Of a stretch of DNA of 64,000 bases, positions 17,919-27,500 are shown piece by piece. The DNA is taken from NCBI RefSeq assembly GCF_900109265.1, contig NZ_FNZM01000007.1:248001-312000 (forward strand), written 5' to 3'. Both the position numbers and the translations under genes were made by a program. The stretch's first letter is position 1; every line of letters begins with the position of its first letter. The stretch is from Paraburkholderia tropica. Its GTDB lineage: Bacteria; Pseudomonadota; Gammaproteobacteria; Burkholderiales; Burkholderiaceae. Under the pieces are notes generated by a model. The model saw only the letters and a list, made by a program, of their open reading frames with translations. It ran no database searches and was not told the origin of the DNA.

Positions 17919-18652
17919 TGCTTACCTTTCAGAGGAAACGGATTAACAAGTGACGATGTACGGATCCAACCTGACACAACCCGCTTTGGATCATCATCAT
18001 CTATTTGAGAATCCGGGTCGACATATCGAACAAAGGAAAACCCTTTCTTTTTCTTTGTTGCGAGAACGAAGCTACCCGGAAGAAGATATTCTTTGGTTTT
18101 TACTTCATTTTCGATCCTATAGAAAAAGGCTTTTTTGCCAACAACAAAAATGCCTGATGCAGGTAGTTTCCCAACCTCTGCAAATACACTTGCTCCACGT
18201 TCCCCAGGAGGCGCGTCGAACATACCTGCGGCACTCTGACATCCGGCATGAGGTGAATCTGTTTTCAGCGAGATACTGCCGGGCGCCACATAAACTGTGC
18301 CATCAATGTCAGATCGTGGATCTCTCTTATCGTAAGTGTACGCGGGTACGTGAGGCACAAAATCGAATGTCTTTACCCTCACTAAGTTCACGCTGTCTGC
18401 GTTTTTCTGTGGGCTACTCAGAACACCAACAAATAGGAATCCACAGGAAAATATACCGCTTCTTGCGTAGTAGAACCCGTTCAGACTATCGTGACTTTGA
18501 TAGGTCACAAAATTCAAGCCTTCAAAAATCGTGGCAACACCGGCAACTGACTCACGGGGAAATACCAGCACGAAAGAGAGGATCAGCAACCAAATCTTCG
18601 ATTTATTCTTCACCCTCATTACGCAAGCATCGTGCGCATGAACCTCAATCAT
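17915..18652 (-). CDS. Periplasmic immunity-type protein, copy 4 of a tandem family
   Basis: 245 residues. It begins MIEVHAHDACVMRVKNK, then an export signal (IWLLILSFVLVFPRESVAG). The mature protein shares with its three neighbours an AG-x(4)-F start, a Gly-Tyr/Phe-Tyr motif (LNGFYYAR), a Phe-Ser-Cys motif and the end GWIRTSSLVNPFP, which looks like an SH3b-type strand. The start overlaps the stop of copy 3 by 8 bases and the stop overlaps the PAAR start by 4. A periplasmic location suits protection against the muramidase encoded upstream. Confidence 0.75.
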   Translation of the reverse strand: MIEVHAHDACVMRVKNKSKIWLLILSFVLVFPRESVAGVATIFEGLNFVTYQSHDSLNGFYYARSGIFSCGFLFVGVLSSPQKNADSVNLVRVKTFDFVPHVPAYTYDKRDPRSDIDGTVYVAPGSISLKTDSPHAGCQSAAGMFDAPPGERGASVFAEVGKLPASGIFVVGKKAFFYRIENEVKTKEYLLPGSFVLATKKKKGFSFVRYVDPDSQIDDDDPKRVVSGWIRTSSLVNPFPLKGKQ

Positions 18653-19340
18653 GATTCATTGGCCGAGGAAATGGATTTGCGATATCTGCAGACCGGACCC
18701 AGCCAGTCACAACCGGATCGCGATCAAGTGAAGCTAGCTTCGAATCGATAAATCGGATATAAGAATTACTTCCCTTCCTTGAAATGACCAACACCGCGTC
18801 ACCGCCTACCAACATGGCTTTTGAACGGTTGGAGCCAATTTTTTCTCGGACTAGTGTTTTTCTGACGACCACCCCAATTTCCAGCGCGTTTAATTTTTCT
18901 ACAATATAATATCTAGAAAAATTGGCGTCCGATGGGCTTTTACTAAAATCAGCACCGATTCCGTTGCACGCGTCAGGCGGGCTATCCGTTTTAATGACCC
19001 AGCCGTTCGAATCAGAAAACAACGTGCCGGGAATATCTGAGTACTTGCTTCTTCCCTGGTAGGCATACGATTTCGGGTCCAATCCGAACCCAAATGTGTC
19101 AATCTCAATTGATGAGTGATTCGAAGAGATTAGCATCGGTGAGTTGCTTTTTCCATAAAAGAAAAACACACATGAAAACCGTTCATTCTCAGAATCATAA
19201 TAACCGTACAGATTATTTCCAGATTGGATTGCTACCAAAAATGGGTTATTGAACACAACTCCAATGCCGGCACTTACAACTGGGCTAGCAAGTGACAAAG
19301 CAATGCCCATCCAAAGAATAATGAGTTTACTTGTCTTCAT
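18645..19340 (-). CDS. Periplasmic immunity-type protein, copy 3 of a tandem family
   Basis: 231 residues with a signal peptide (MKTSKLIILWMGIALSLA, cleavage near VSAG). Family marks are present: AGIGVVFNNPFLVAIQSG, LYGYYDSENERFSCVFFFYG, and the end GWVRSADIANPFP. The stop overlaps the start of copy 4 by 8 bases. The 28-base gap from copy 2 shows where the paired units meet. Its role as an immunity protein is inferred from location and export; no catalytic motif is seen. Confidence 0.75.
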   Translation of the reverse strand: MKTSKLIILWMGIALSLASPVVSAGIGVVFNNPFLVAIQSGNNLYGYYDSENERFSCVFFFYGKSNSPMLISSNHSSIEIDTFGFGLDPKSYAYQGRSKYSDIPGTLFSDSNGWVIKTDSPPDACNGIGADFSKSPSDANFSRYYIVEKLNALEIGVVVRKTLVREKIGSNRSKAMLVGGDAVLVISRKGSNSYIRFIDSKLASLDRDPVVTGWVRSADIANPFPRPMNHD

Positions 19341-19368
19341 TAAAGCCCTCTGAAACTGACAACATTAG

Positions 19369-20121
19369 TCATGGCCTAGACATCGGGGGAAAGGGATCGA
19401 CCAGGTCGCGAGTCCTCACCCAACCGATAGTAACCTTGCCGGCAGGTACGACAAAATAGTCTGGATTGACGTACCTGATATTCGAATAGCCTCCACCATC
19501 AGATATAATGGAGACGATATCGTTTTCCGTCAGATATTCCTTTCTCTTGGATAATCTTCCCTTAATTTTATTATACAAATATGTTTTTCCATTAACCACG
19601 CGGATCCCTTTACCTCGGAACGTACTTTTTTCGAAGAATCGAAATGGCGGTAGTCCGGTGTTTTTTGAGAAAACGCCTACTCCGCCTCCGCATCCCGGGG
19701 GCTCAACATCTGTTTGTATAGACCATTCATCGGCGTTGTTTTTTATAACGCCACTTATATAAAAATCCGAATTCCTCTGGCTATGTTTCCTTTCGCCGAG
19801 CCCCAAAGCAAATGTACCTATTTCTGCGGAATTTACCTGTCCGCGTGTGGCTGGCCAAGATACTTGAGAATGGGTGTTAAAGAAAAACTCGCAGGATCGC
19901 CCAGCTTCAAGTGCGGAGTAGTAACCCTGTATTTGCCCTTCGGATCGGAAGACAACTAAGCCGGGATTGCTAAACACAGCTAGTTCCCCGGCCGACAAAT
20001 TACAGGGAATTCCCAAACAAAGAATTATCGCCAAGGACAGTTTTTGGCATGGCGTATTAGTTGCTGTGGGTCCTTTTTCAGGGCTGCCCATGCGAATATC
20101 ATGTGGAAGAATTTCAATCAC
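19369..20121 (-). CDS. Periplasmic immunity-type protein, copy 2 of a tandem family
   Basis: 250 residues from a GTG at 20119-20121 that overlaps the stop of copy 1 by 8 bases. The lead MIEILPHDIRM matches the lead of copy 4 (MIEVHAHDACVM), so copies 2 and 4 occupy the same position in two repeated units. A hydrophobic export signal (LSLAIILCLGIPCNLSAG) precedes AGELAVFSNPGLVVFR, a GYYSA motif, an RSCEFFF motif and the end GWVRTRDLVDPFP. An ATG 30 bases in is an alternative start. Confidence 0.73.
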   Translation of the reverse strand: MIEILPHDIRMGSPEKGPTATNTPCQKLSLAIILCLGIPCNLSAGELAVFSNPGLVVFRSEGQIQGYYSALEAGRSCEFFFNTHSQVSWPATRGQVNSAEIGTFALGLGERKHSQRNSDFYISGVIKNNADEWSIQTDVEPPGCGGGVGVFSKNTGLPPFRFFEKSTFRGKGIRVVNGKTYLYNKIKGRLSKRKEYLTENDIVSIISDGGGYSNIRYVNPDYFVVPAGKVTIGWVRTRDLVDPFPPMSRP

Positions 20122-20812
20122 GGCCGGCCGCTGTAGGAAATGGATTGATCAAATCGTCTGATCGAACCCAGCCAACCGTGACCCTTCCGTAAGACTGCGC
20201 ATACAACCTCGGATCGGAGAAACGAACTTGCGAATACGGTCCTTGATTCTGGATTACGACAACAGAATTCATCCTTGTAAGATAACTGCTTCTCTTAAAA
20301 AATTTGCTATTCTTCCGATCAAAGAAGTACGTTTTTCTTTTCACCATGCGCACCCCGATCGAATCTATTGAACTTTCGACATTGAACCTTGAAGCCGCCA
20401 AGTCACTAGGCTCAAAAATAAATCCACCTGCCGCGTTTTCACAGCCAGCCTGCCCTTGATCCGTATGAATTATCCATTCACTCTCGTTTCGATATAAAGC
20501 ACCTCTGATATCGAAAAATTTATCTCTAGATTCAAATATTAGAGATGCGCCGTCATGTGGAACGAATGTCATCAGACTGATCCTACTATAACCTTCGACG
20601 TCTGATTTCAACGTGTCTGACGAATTTTGGAAAAATAGAAAATAACATGAAAATCTCTTTGTTTCTGCATCATAGAATCCGTATATTCGATTTCCGTCTT
20701 TATAGACAATTAAACCTGGATTATCGAAAATCATTGCCTGACCAGCAATGGTGGTGGTGATGAACCCAACCAAGCACACCATGAATGCAACCAATTTACT
20801 TAAATTTTTCAT
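20114..20812 (-). CDS. Periplasmic immunity-type protein, copy 1, next to the muramidase
   Basis: 232 residues with a clean signal peptide (MKNLSKLVAFMVCLVGFIT, cleavage near TIAG). Family marks are AGQAMIFDNPGLIVYKDG, IYGFYDAETKRFSCYF and the end GWVRSDDLINPFP. Its first 17 bases overlap the 3' end of the effector gene, the tight coupling usual for effector/immunity pairs. It is the best candidate for the cognate immunity protein. The fold may include an SH3-like C-terminal part; this is a guess from the GWVRS ending. Confidence 0.78.
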   Translation of the reverse strand: MKNLSKLVAFMVCLVGFITTTIAGQAMIFDNPGLIVYKDGNRIYGFYDAETKRFSCYFLFFQNSSDTLKSDVEGYSRISLMTFVPHDGASLIFESRDKFFDIRGALYRNESEWIIHTDQGQAGCENAAGGFIFEPSDLAASRFNVESSIDSIGVRMVKRKTYFFDRKNSKFFKRSSYLTRMNSVVVIQNQGPYSQVRFSDPRLYAQSYGRVTVGWVRSDDLINPFPTAAGRD

Positions 20813-21812
20813 AAAATATCTTTAAGTTTGCCGCGTAATCAGGATTGGTAGATTGCCAATATATTCCATTATAAGATTCCGCAACTTTTCCCCAATTATG
20901 TTGCCTCAGTCCTTGGACTGCCCCAGGTTTAATATTTTTCATAAATGCTATAAATATCTGAACCTGCCCTTCGGTTCCGGACATGAATTTATTGGCAAAC
21001 TCAAATGCGGTGCTACAACCGCATTCTGAATAGTATTCTCCGAGTATCTGAAAACCGCCCCAAGAGCAAGCCTGTATAGCAATATCAAAATCTAATGCAG
21101 CAGCACGCACAAGTTTTTCGTACTGGTGCAAGCCTTCCGCCCCATAATTGCCTGACCCCTTTAAGCATAGATCCGGATTGCGAGGATACGGATTTGCTAT
21201 ATTCTTTTTCTTTCCCGCACCCTTTTTGGAACCACTTTCTATTTTTATTTTTTTTACCGAAAGGTCAAAAAAGTGCCCGCGCTCGTACAAAATTGGTGGC
21301 AAGCCATTTTCTAGAAACGGTTTGCCACCAGATTCTTGTTGAACGATGGCTTTAACTGCCGCAATCTCGACATTCAGTTCTGTCGCAATGTTCTTGTACT
21401 GGCTTTCACTGAAGACAGACGGGGAAGGGTAGTTCAATTTAGAACCAAGTATATTCAGAATAACCGTGCTTGGCTTCCCTGTATCGACCACCCGGTAGTG
21501 ATGCTCGATAGTGGTTTTGGTCTTTTTCTGCCCCGATTTTTCGTCGGTAACGGTCTCTCTATGTTTTGTCGTGAAATGCTTTTTTATTTGTCCTTGCTCA
21601 GTCACCTTCTGAGACCACCCAATGTATGGGCCAAACTCACGCACAAGGCGCTCGATGGTCATCACTTCGCCTTCTTTCACCACTGGTACTTTGATGTCCT
21701 GTTCGAAAGATTCTTTCGGCGTGAGCTTCGTCGTCGCTTCAACGTGGTATTCGCTGCTCAGAATGCGGAAGGCGCTGTAGTCCTTTTTGGGTACTATCGT
21801 ACCCGTGGGCAT
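20796..21812 (-). CDS. T6SS muramidase effector (N-acetylmuramidase family)
   Basis: 338 residues if started at the ATG 21810-21812 (MPTGTIVPKKDYSAF). The first 130 residues are a polar, Lys-rich region with no recognised motif. The C-terminal half fits the N-acetylmuramidase (DUF3380-type) family: AIVQQESGG with a candidate catalytic Glu at residue 160, PPILYERGHFF, PYPRNPDLCLKGSGNYG, and ACSWGGFQILGEYY. Such enzymes cut the glycan strands of peptidoglycan. There is no signal peptide, as expected for T6SS cargo. Its 5' end overlaps the tssF-vgrG chimera in another frame; the true start is uncertain. Confidence 0.82.
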   Translation of the reverse strand: MPTGTIVPKKDYSAFRILSSEYHVEATTKLTPKESFEQDIKVPVVKEGEVMTIERLVREFGPYIGWSQKVTEQGQIKKHFTTKHRETVTDEKSGQKKTKTTIEHHYRVVDTGKPSTVILNILGSKLNYPSPSVFSESQYKNIATELNVEIAAVKAIVQQESGGKPFLENGLPPILYERGHFFDLSVKKIKIESGSKKGAGKKKNIANPYPRNPDLCLKGSGNYGAEGLHQYEKLVRAAALDFDIAIQACSWGGFQILGEYYSECGCSTAFEFANKFMSGTEGQVQIFIAFMKNIKPGAVQGLRQHNWGKVAESYNGIYWQSTNPDYAANLKIFYEKFK

Positions 21813-22182
21813 CCATAAGCACGAGCGTGTCGTTCTCCCAGTAAAAGCAGATACCCCATTCCTGCCACAGCAGATTGAGGTAGTCCCAGTCACTCATCCA
21901 GAACTGCCGCTGGTAGTCGCGCTTCGGATAGGGGCGGCTGAGATCGATGCCATCGAGGATCCGCAGCGGGAGTTCGAGCGGCCAGCGATCGATGCGCTGC
22001 TCTGAGCGTGCTGCGGACCACGCAAAAGCCTCAAGCAACCGTGCGACATGGGGATCTCGGACATCGCCCGCCTGCGCACCAAGCCGTGCGGCAATCTTGG
22101 GATGCTCTTGCGCGAACTCACTGAACGCCCCTTGAATGTATGTCAGTTGCCGTTGGTAATAGTCGATAAACTCGGGATCCAT
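21739..22182 (-). pseudogene. Chimera: tssF 5' end joined to an internal vgrG piece
   Basis: The first 66 codons (22182 to 21985) are a TssF N-terminus: MDPEFIDYYQRQLTYIQ and FAQEHPKIAARLGAQAGD align with the main-cluster TssF. From codon 67 on, the sequence is an internal VgrG segment (RPYPKRDYQRQFWMSDWDYL, NLLWQEWGICFYWENDTL, VLMDAHG) down to about 21802, after which the frame degenerates and stops at 21739. Neither protein could work. It looks like a recombination scar at a vgrG-type hotspot, with the effector gene starting inside it in another frame. Confidence 0.85.
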
Positions 22183-23452
22183 CGCTACCCTGTGATAACA
22201 GTTAGTATTACTTATCTATCGTATTGCATGGAATGAGTTGACGGCGTGATCCGTTTCGCAACGAAGCCGGGCAACGTGCAGCGGGACTAGAGCCAGAGCG
22301 GGCTCTTTCATTTGAAATCGGTGGACGAACAAAAGCAACCCCGCACCCCATAAGGCAATGGGATCTACTTGCCGGCTATCAAACGAAGCGCTTACCGTCA
22401 GGGGGCTGGGTATCAGGTCAAAGGCGCCTGATATTGCGACGCGAGGGTAGGGTCAACTTGACGAGCAGCAAGCACCTACAGACAAGAAGAAAAATGCTAC
22501 AGCGACGCAGGAATCGCTCAGTCACTTCAAGCGGTATGTGCTCGCTGTAACGTTCAACGGTTGCGCCGGAAATCACCGTTATCGCCAGCAACAAATGGCG
22601 CATCAGCGATGATCATATTTCTTGGTCGTCGGGTTATCCGGTCGCGCGTTGGGCCAAGCTCATCGTGCGATTTTTGCAACCGGGTTCAGCGCCCCTGACG
22701 CCGGTCGAAGCTATCGCGAGAATGCTTCGGCAAAGCTCGCGCGCGCAGGCAGTGACTCCTGCTCAACGCCTTCGTCGTGAGGTTTGACAGGTGTCGGGCG
22801 TCTTCGCAGCAGACCGCCGGTGGAGAACGGAAACGGGCTGCGTGCCTTGCGTTCACAACGCTAAGAAGCGTCGTTGATCGACCACAAACTAACTTCTTTG
22901 GCAAAGGGCGGCGCCCATGTGAGATTTAGCAATCCCTCAAACCATCGAGGGCGCCAATTGAATAATTGATAAGAATTGTGATCGATATTTTAGATATTAT
23001 TCAGGCCGAATATGTTCAAGTCAATCAGTTTTATTTTATCGGTTGCGCTCACATTCCAATTATCAGTTTTGGGGCTGAGTAGTGGCGATAATTCCGATTT
23101 CAATGAATGCGTAATGTGCGCATTGGACAGCAGCCAGTGGGGGACGCATTTACGGTCAGTGAGTCTTGTATGCGTTCCGACGCGAGAAGCAGAAGTAGGG
23201 CACCGATGAAACATCCATGCCAGCTCACGCGAACGTTCGTCGATATCCGCGCACTAGCCCGGTGCTCCTCTGGTCGCCTTGATTTGGTGTTCAATCAAAT
23301 GGCATTGCAGTTTTAATTCCGCCTTGATTGATGCTATATATACTGCGTTCTATAAGCGCAAAGCAGGCGAGAAATTTTCTATCCAGCGCTGTGCGGTGGC
23401 CCAAGAGTTGCGGCGTGCCTTATCAATAACTACCAGCAATGAAGATTGTCCG
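22183..23452. other. 1.27-kb stretch with no supported gene
   Basis: Only short, non-conserved open frames are present, with no recognisable start or motif. The first part holds a small hairpin (agagcc/ggctct, 22289-22306). The part around 22940-23100 is AT-rich. It should include the promoter of the tssF' chimera/effector operon on the minus strand and that of the DUF3592 gene on the plus strand. It may be eroded T6SS or mobile DNA, but no remnant could be identified by eye. Confidence 0.5.
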
Positions 23453-23896
23453 ATGACAGACGCTATCGTGAGCGAAAAAGTCACTTATGCCTTCAAGGCC
23501 GTGCTTTTCCTGCTGGTGGGGGCCGGACTCATGATCGCTGCCATCGCCACCACCTTTAATACACTCGATTTTCTTCAAACGTCGCTCGTCGCGCCCGGAC
23601 ACGTCACTGAACTCAATCACGGCGGCAGTCACCCGGAAGTCGCGATTACAACCCGGAGTGGTGAACGCGTTTCGTATCCGCAGAACGGGCTGATTTTCGG
23701 GTTGAAGCCCGGTGACGAGGTGCAGGTGCGCTATCTGCCAGACAGTCCTCGAACGAGCGCCAGGGCGGATCTCGTTGGCTCAATCTGGGGATGGTCAATC
23801 GTCACCGGATTAATTGGCTTTATCGCGTTGGTTGTGGGTCTCGATTGCCTTGAAAAATCTGGTTTGATTCAGAGAAAAAATGATACCAAGAAATAG
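23453..23896 (+). CDS. DUF3592-type two-helix membrane protein
   Basis: 147 residues from the ATG at 23453. Transmembrane helices are at about residues 14-36 (FKAVLFLLVGAGLMIAAIA) and 106-130 (WSIVTGLIGFIALVVGLD), flanking a soluble domain with HVTELNHGGSHPEVAI, SYPQNGLIFGLKPGDEVQVR and YLPDSPRTSARAD. This pattern is typical of DUF3592 proteins. The function is unknown. Its last 17 bases overlap the start of the frameshifted gene downstream. The position next to tssM suggests a T6SS-linked accessory pair, without proof. Confidence 0.75.
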   Translation: MTDAIVSEKVTYAFKAVLFLLVGAGLMIAAIATTFNTLDFLQTSLVAPGHVTELNHGGSHPEVAITTRSGERVSYPQNGLIFGLKPGDEVQVRYLPDSPRTSARADLVGSIWGWSIVTGLIGFIALVVGLDCLEKSGLIQRKNDTKK

Positions 23897-24469
23897 TCAG
23901 TGGATTTGCGATACGGCTGCTACAGCCAGTGTGGGCCTCGGGCCGATCCTCATGGCAGGCGGGACCATTTATCTGAAACATCCAGCCGGGCAGGGGCAGG
24001 AATTGCATTACGGATCGCCTGGGTTTGGCTTCGGTGCGATAAAGAAGATTCCGAAGGTACCCAAATTACACCTGCCTAAAACCAGATTGCTGGCCAATGA
24101 CCCGGGGTGACTGGTGCGGCCTCCACATTCACGGGAGGAGGCACCCTTTACATGACCTCGGCGTTTCACGGCAAGGAATTGAGTCGTTCCGATCTGACCG
24201 GCGGAACGGTCTGCTTTGATGTCGGAGCCGGGGTCATCGCGGAAGGTGCCAGCGCTACCGTCATGCTGCTGGGAATCAATACCGCGCTGCTCGCGATGGG
24301 CATCGTCATGCCGCAATTTTGTGGCCTGAGTGTGGCGGTTCATTCAGCACCTGCGCGCTCGTCATGTACGGGTTTAACGTTGGTACCCAGACGGGGGGCA
24401 TTATCAGGGGCGACCTTGAGTGCCGGGATCGGATTCGGTATTAACGTGATGATCGGTCATCTTGGTTGA
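23880..24469 (+). pseudogene. Frameshifted membrane-protein gene beside the T6SS cluster
   Basis: The first frame (MIPRNSQWICDTAATASVG, LKHPAGQGQELHYGSPGFG) stops at 24108-24110. One extra G in the GGGG run just before would restore reading into TGAASTFTGGGTLYMTSAF and the hydrophobic ASATVMLLGINTALLAMGI. A further change of frame is needed near 24320 to read CALVMYGFNVGTQTGGII, and another near 24410 to reach SAGIGFGINVMIGHLG. An intact product would be about 195 residues with membrane segments. Family not recognised. Sequencing error could explain one shift but hardly all. Confidence 0.7.
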
Positions 24470-24521
24470 ACGCCCACGTCGGCGCCTCAGTTCATAGCGC
24501 AATATATAGTTGTACTGTTTG

Positions 24522-24558
24522 ATGCGATCAGCCACCCGGAGCGGGTGGCTGATCGCAT
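24522..24558. terminator. Perfect 16-bp hairpin between convergent genes
   Basis: The arms atgcgatcagccaccc and gggtggctgatcgcat are perfectly complementary with a 5-base loop (ggagc). It lies 12 bases past the tssM stop and about 50 bases past the converging pseudogene. There is no clear T-run on either side, but the position fits a bidirectional transcript end. Confidence 0.75.
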
Positions 24559-24569
24559 TACTTGCTGCA

Positions 24570-27500
24570 TCAACCGCTGACCGTCCCTGCCGCCGGCATC
24601 GGCACCGCTCCAGCAGGCGGCAGACCAACCGGCGGCCCGCTATCGGGCAGGCTAAGCATCGGCATCGAACTCGGGCAGCGGAAGGTCGTCAGCAGGTCGC
24701 TCGTGAGCGGGTTGGCCAGGCTACCGGCGCTTGCGATGTCGAGGACCGCCTTGCGACCGTCGAAGTCGAATGCGACGCGCGTACGACCGGGCGTTGCCGT
24801 CTGGATCACGTGTCCGCGTTGCATCAGGCGCATCAGCGCCCACGGGCCATCTACGGAAACGGTTGACGTTTCCATGCGAATGCGTGGATTGGCCGTGATC
24901 TCCGCATGTACCCCACCGCGCGGTCCAGGCCAGTTGATCGAGAATGGCTGCAGCGGGCCGTGCTGGTAGAGCATGCTTTGCCCGTCAATGTCGATTGAAA
25001 GGCCGAGGATTGTCGGATCCAGTTCCGGCACACGCACATCAGCCTTCCACGCCAACTGCTTGCCCTGATCGCCGAAGAACACCTCGCGGATCGCCTTCGC
25101 ATGCTGGAACGGTTCGAGATCCGGACCCTGAACAGGCTCGGTCGCGCCCGGCAGCGTGCGGTAGCGCCAGGGTCTTGCCGACGTGTCGACGAACGGCGCG
25201 AGGTTCTTGGTGAAGAAGTCGTCGAGCACGCCGCCCTGGGCGAACACCCGTGTGAAATCATCGATGCTCACATCACGCTTGCTGTCGGGTGCGAAGGGAT
25301 AGTTGCCCTCCACGGTGAGCCGGCAGGTGTCGTTGACCACGGCCTGCATCTGGCGCGAGAGCAGCTGGCCAATGCCCTGGTTGACTTCGCGCGAGCCCTG
25401 GATCGACAGGCCGAGCAGGACTTCACGGAATGGCGCTGGCATGGTGGCGGCAGCCATCTTCAGTTTGGCGGCGGCGTCGTTCGTCGGTGGCAGGCTATTG
25501 TTGGCGATGGCGTTATCTGCCACAGTCAACGACGTATAGTAGTCGTTGAGCAGGCTCGTGATAGCGTCGAGGCCGGTCTTGCCTGCCATGGAGCCGCCCT
25601 GCGCCGCTGCGGTGTCGCTCTGCACGTCAGCGCTGCCCGTGACGCTTTCGCGCAGCGCTGCAAAGTGACTGTCGACCAGTTCGCGCTCGATACGTTCTTC
25701 GGCGCGGATGCCGAGTGCCTTGTCGACGACCTTGCCCGCTGCTTTCTGAAGGATCGACGGATCGATGTTCACCACGGCGCGCGTAAGTGTCGTCTCTCGC
25801 ACAGCGGCGCGCGCGAGTCGCCCAAGGGGCGAGTCGGGTGCCGCGAACTGGCGCAGCACCTGGAGGTTGAAAGCGAGGCTCGTACCCCTGACGGTACGGA
25901 TGTCGCCAAGGAAGGCGTCCCACTGCTGGGCGTACTCCGTCAGATACAGGCGACGGATGGCTTCGGTGACGGGATCGTCGGCACCGGTTGCGCCGGCGGC
26001 GAGCTCAGCCGTTTTTTTTTGAGCCTCGCCCAGATAGGAGCGCCCCATCACCCACGCATCGTCATCGCGCGCCGCGCTCGCGAACTCGCGCACCCGCTTG
26101 TCAAAGAGGTTGCGGTAGCCGTCGAAGGTGAAGAGCCCGGATACTCCGCGCGAAAGTGGCGCGCCGCTCGCACGCGTGAAGATCGTGCCGGCCTGGGGGC
26201 CGACCGCGCGCAGCAGCGTAAATTCATCCGGTGCCTCTTTGAGCATGTCCGCCTTGGCGCGCTCGTAGAGGCGCTGTGTGGCGTTGCTGCTGTCGAGCAA
26301 TGCACGGGCCTGCTGGATAAGCGCGTCGTTGCGGATGAGCGGAGACTGCACGACTTCGTCGCCCGAAAAGAGCTGCTCCAGATGCGAGATCATCGACGCG
26401 CGCCCGCCAAATACCGAGGCGCTGTCAGTCCTCGCCCAGTCGTCCAGCACCCATGCCTTCACATCGCCGGCATTGAACTTCTGCCGGTCGTAGAGCATCA
26501 GGTAGACGCGCAGCGCGTCATAAGTTGCCTTGGCATCCTTGCCCGAGATTGACGCCGCCATCACGTCTTCGAGCCGGTGAACGATCTGTGGCAGCAGCAG
26601 ATTGTTTTCGAGCGCACGATAGGTGTCGCGGCTTGCCTGTACGACGCCAGGCGGGGTGTACAGGCCGTAGCGCCACGCGCTGTCAGGATCGGACAGGTCG
26701 AGACCCGTGAGCGTTGGCAGATACCGGGCCTCAGCCAGCGTGTCCGGCACTGCATCGGGTTTGGGTTCGCGGTAGAGCGAGGTGACCTTCGCCGCGAGCG
26801 CCTGCGTCTTGCGCCCGATCGCGTCGAGGTAGTCGGTGTTGTGACCAAAGCTCATGCGCAGCCCGAACGCCAGCCACACGAACAGCAGCAGCGCGAGAAC
26901 ATGACCGAGCAGACGCAGGAACCGGAAGCGGTATTCCCAGCGCAGGTTGGGGCGCACGAGATGCGCCTCGGGAATCACGACGCGCGCGAAAAGGTCATGA
27001 AGGAAATAGCTGTGGTTGGCAATGATGCCCGACCCACCTTGCGCGGTATCTTCCCTGTCGGCGAGCGGGCGCGCCAGTCCCCGTCGCAGACGCTCGATGA
27101 TCGTGAGCGGCTCCGGTGTCAGGGTTTCTCCGTGCTGCTGCGTCGCGCTGGTGAAATAGACCCCGCGCAGGGTGGCACGAAGCTGGGTGTCGTCGTAGCG
27201 TGAATCGGCAAAGAGTTCAGTGAGCAGATCGTCAAGCGGCGCACCGAGCGCGGCGAACGATTCGGCCAGCGCCGCGAGACTGCGGCGTCGCTCCGGATCG
27301 TAATCGTCTTCCAGGCGCGTGTTCACGCCGCCCGCCAGACGCGCGCTCAACTGCTCGAACTCCTGGCGGCTTTTGGCCACGAGGTCGCCGTGCGCGGTCG
27401 TGCCGCCCAGCGGAAGGGTGAAGCCCCACATCTGCCCGCGGCTTTCTTCCGTGAGCGAGCTGAAGTATTCGGCGAAGCCCGGCACGCGGTCCATCTGTGT

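Noticed and set aside
22289-22306. Small hairpin agagcc/ggctct followed by three T
   Set aside because: Stem is short, the T-run is weak and no gene ends nearby, so it was not called a terminator.
22686-22904. 72-codon minus-strand frame in the 22-23 kb gap
   Set aside because: No ribosome site, domain or neighbour support; composition looks random.
24107-24469. A separate gene starting with GTG at 24107
   Set aside because: Its beginning continues the protein of the previous frame with one base missing, so it is part of one frameshifted gene.
25101-26552. A 483-codon plus-strand frame inside tssM
   Set aside because: Antisense to tssM, which is complete and conserved; treated as shadow.
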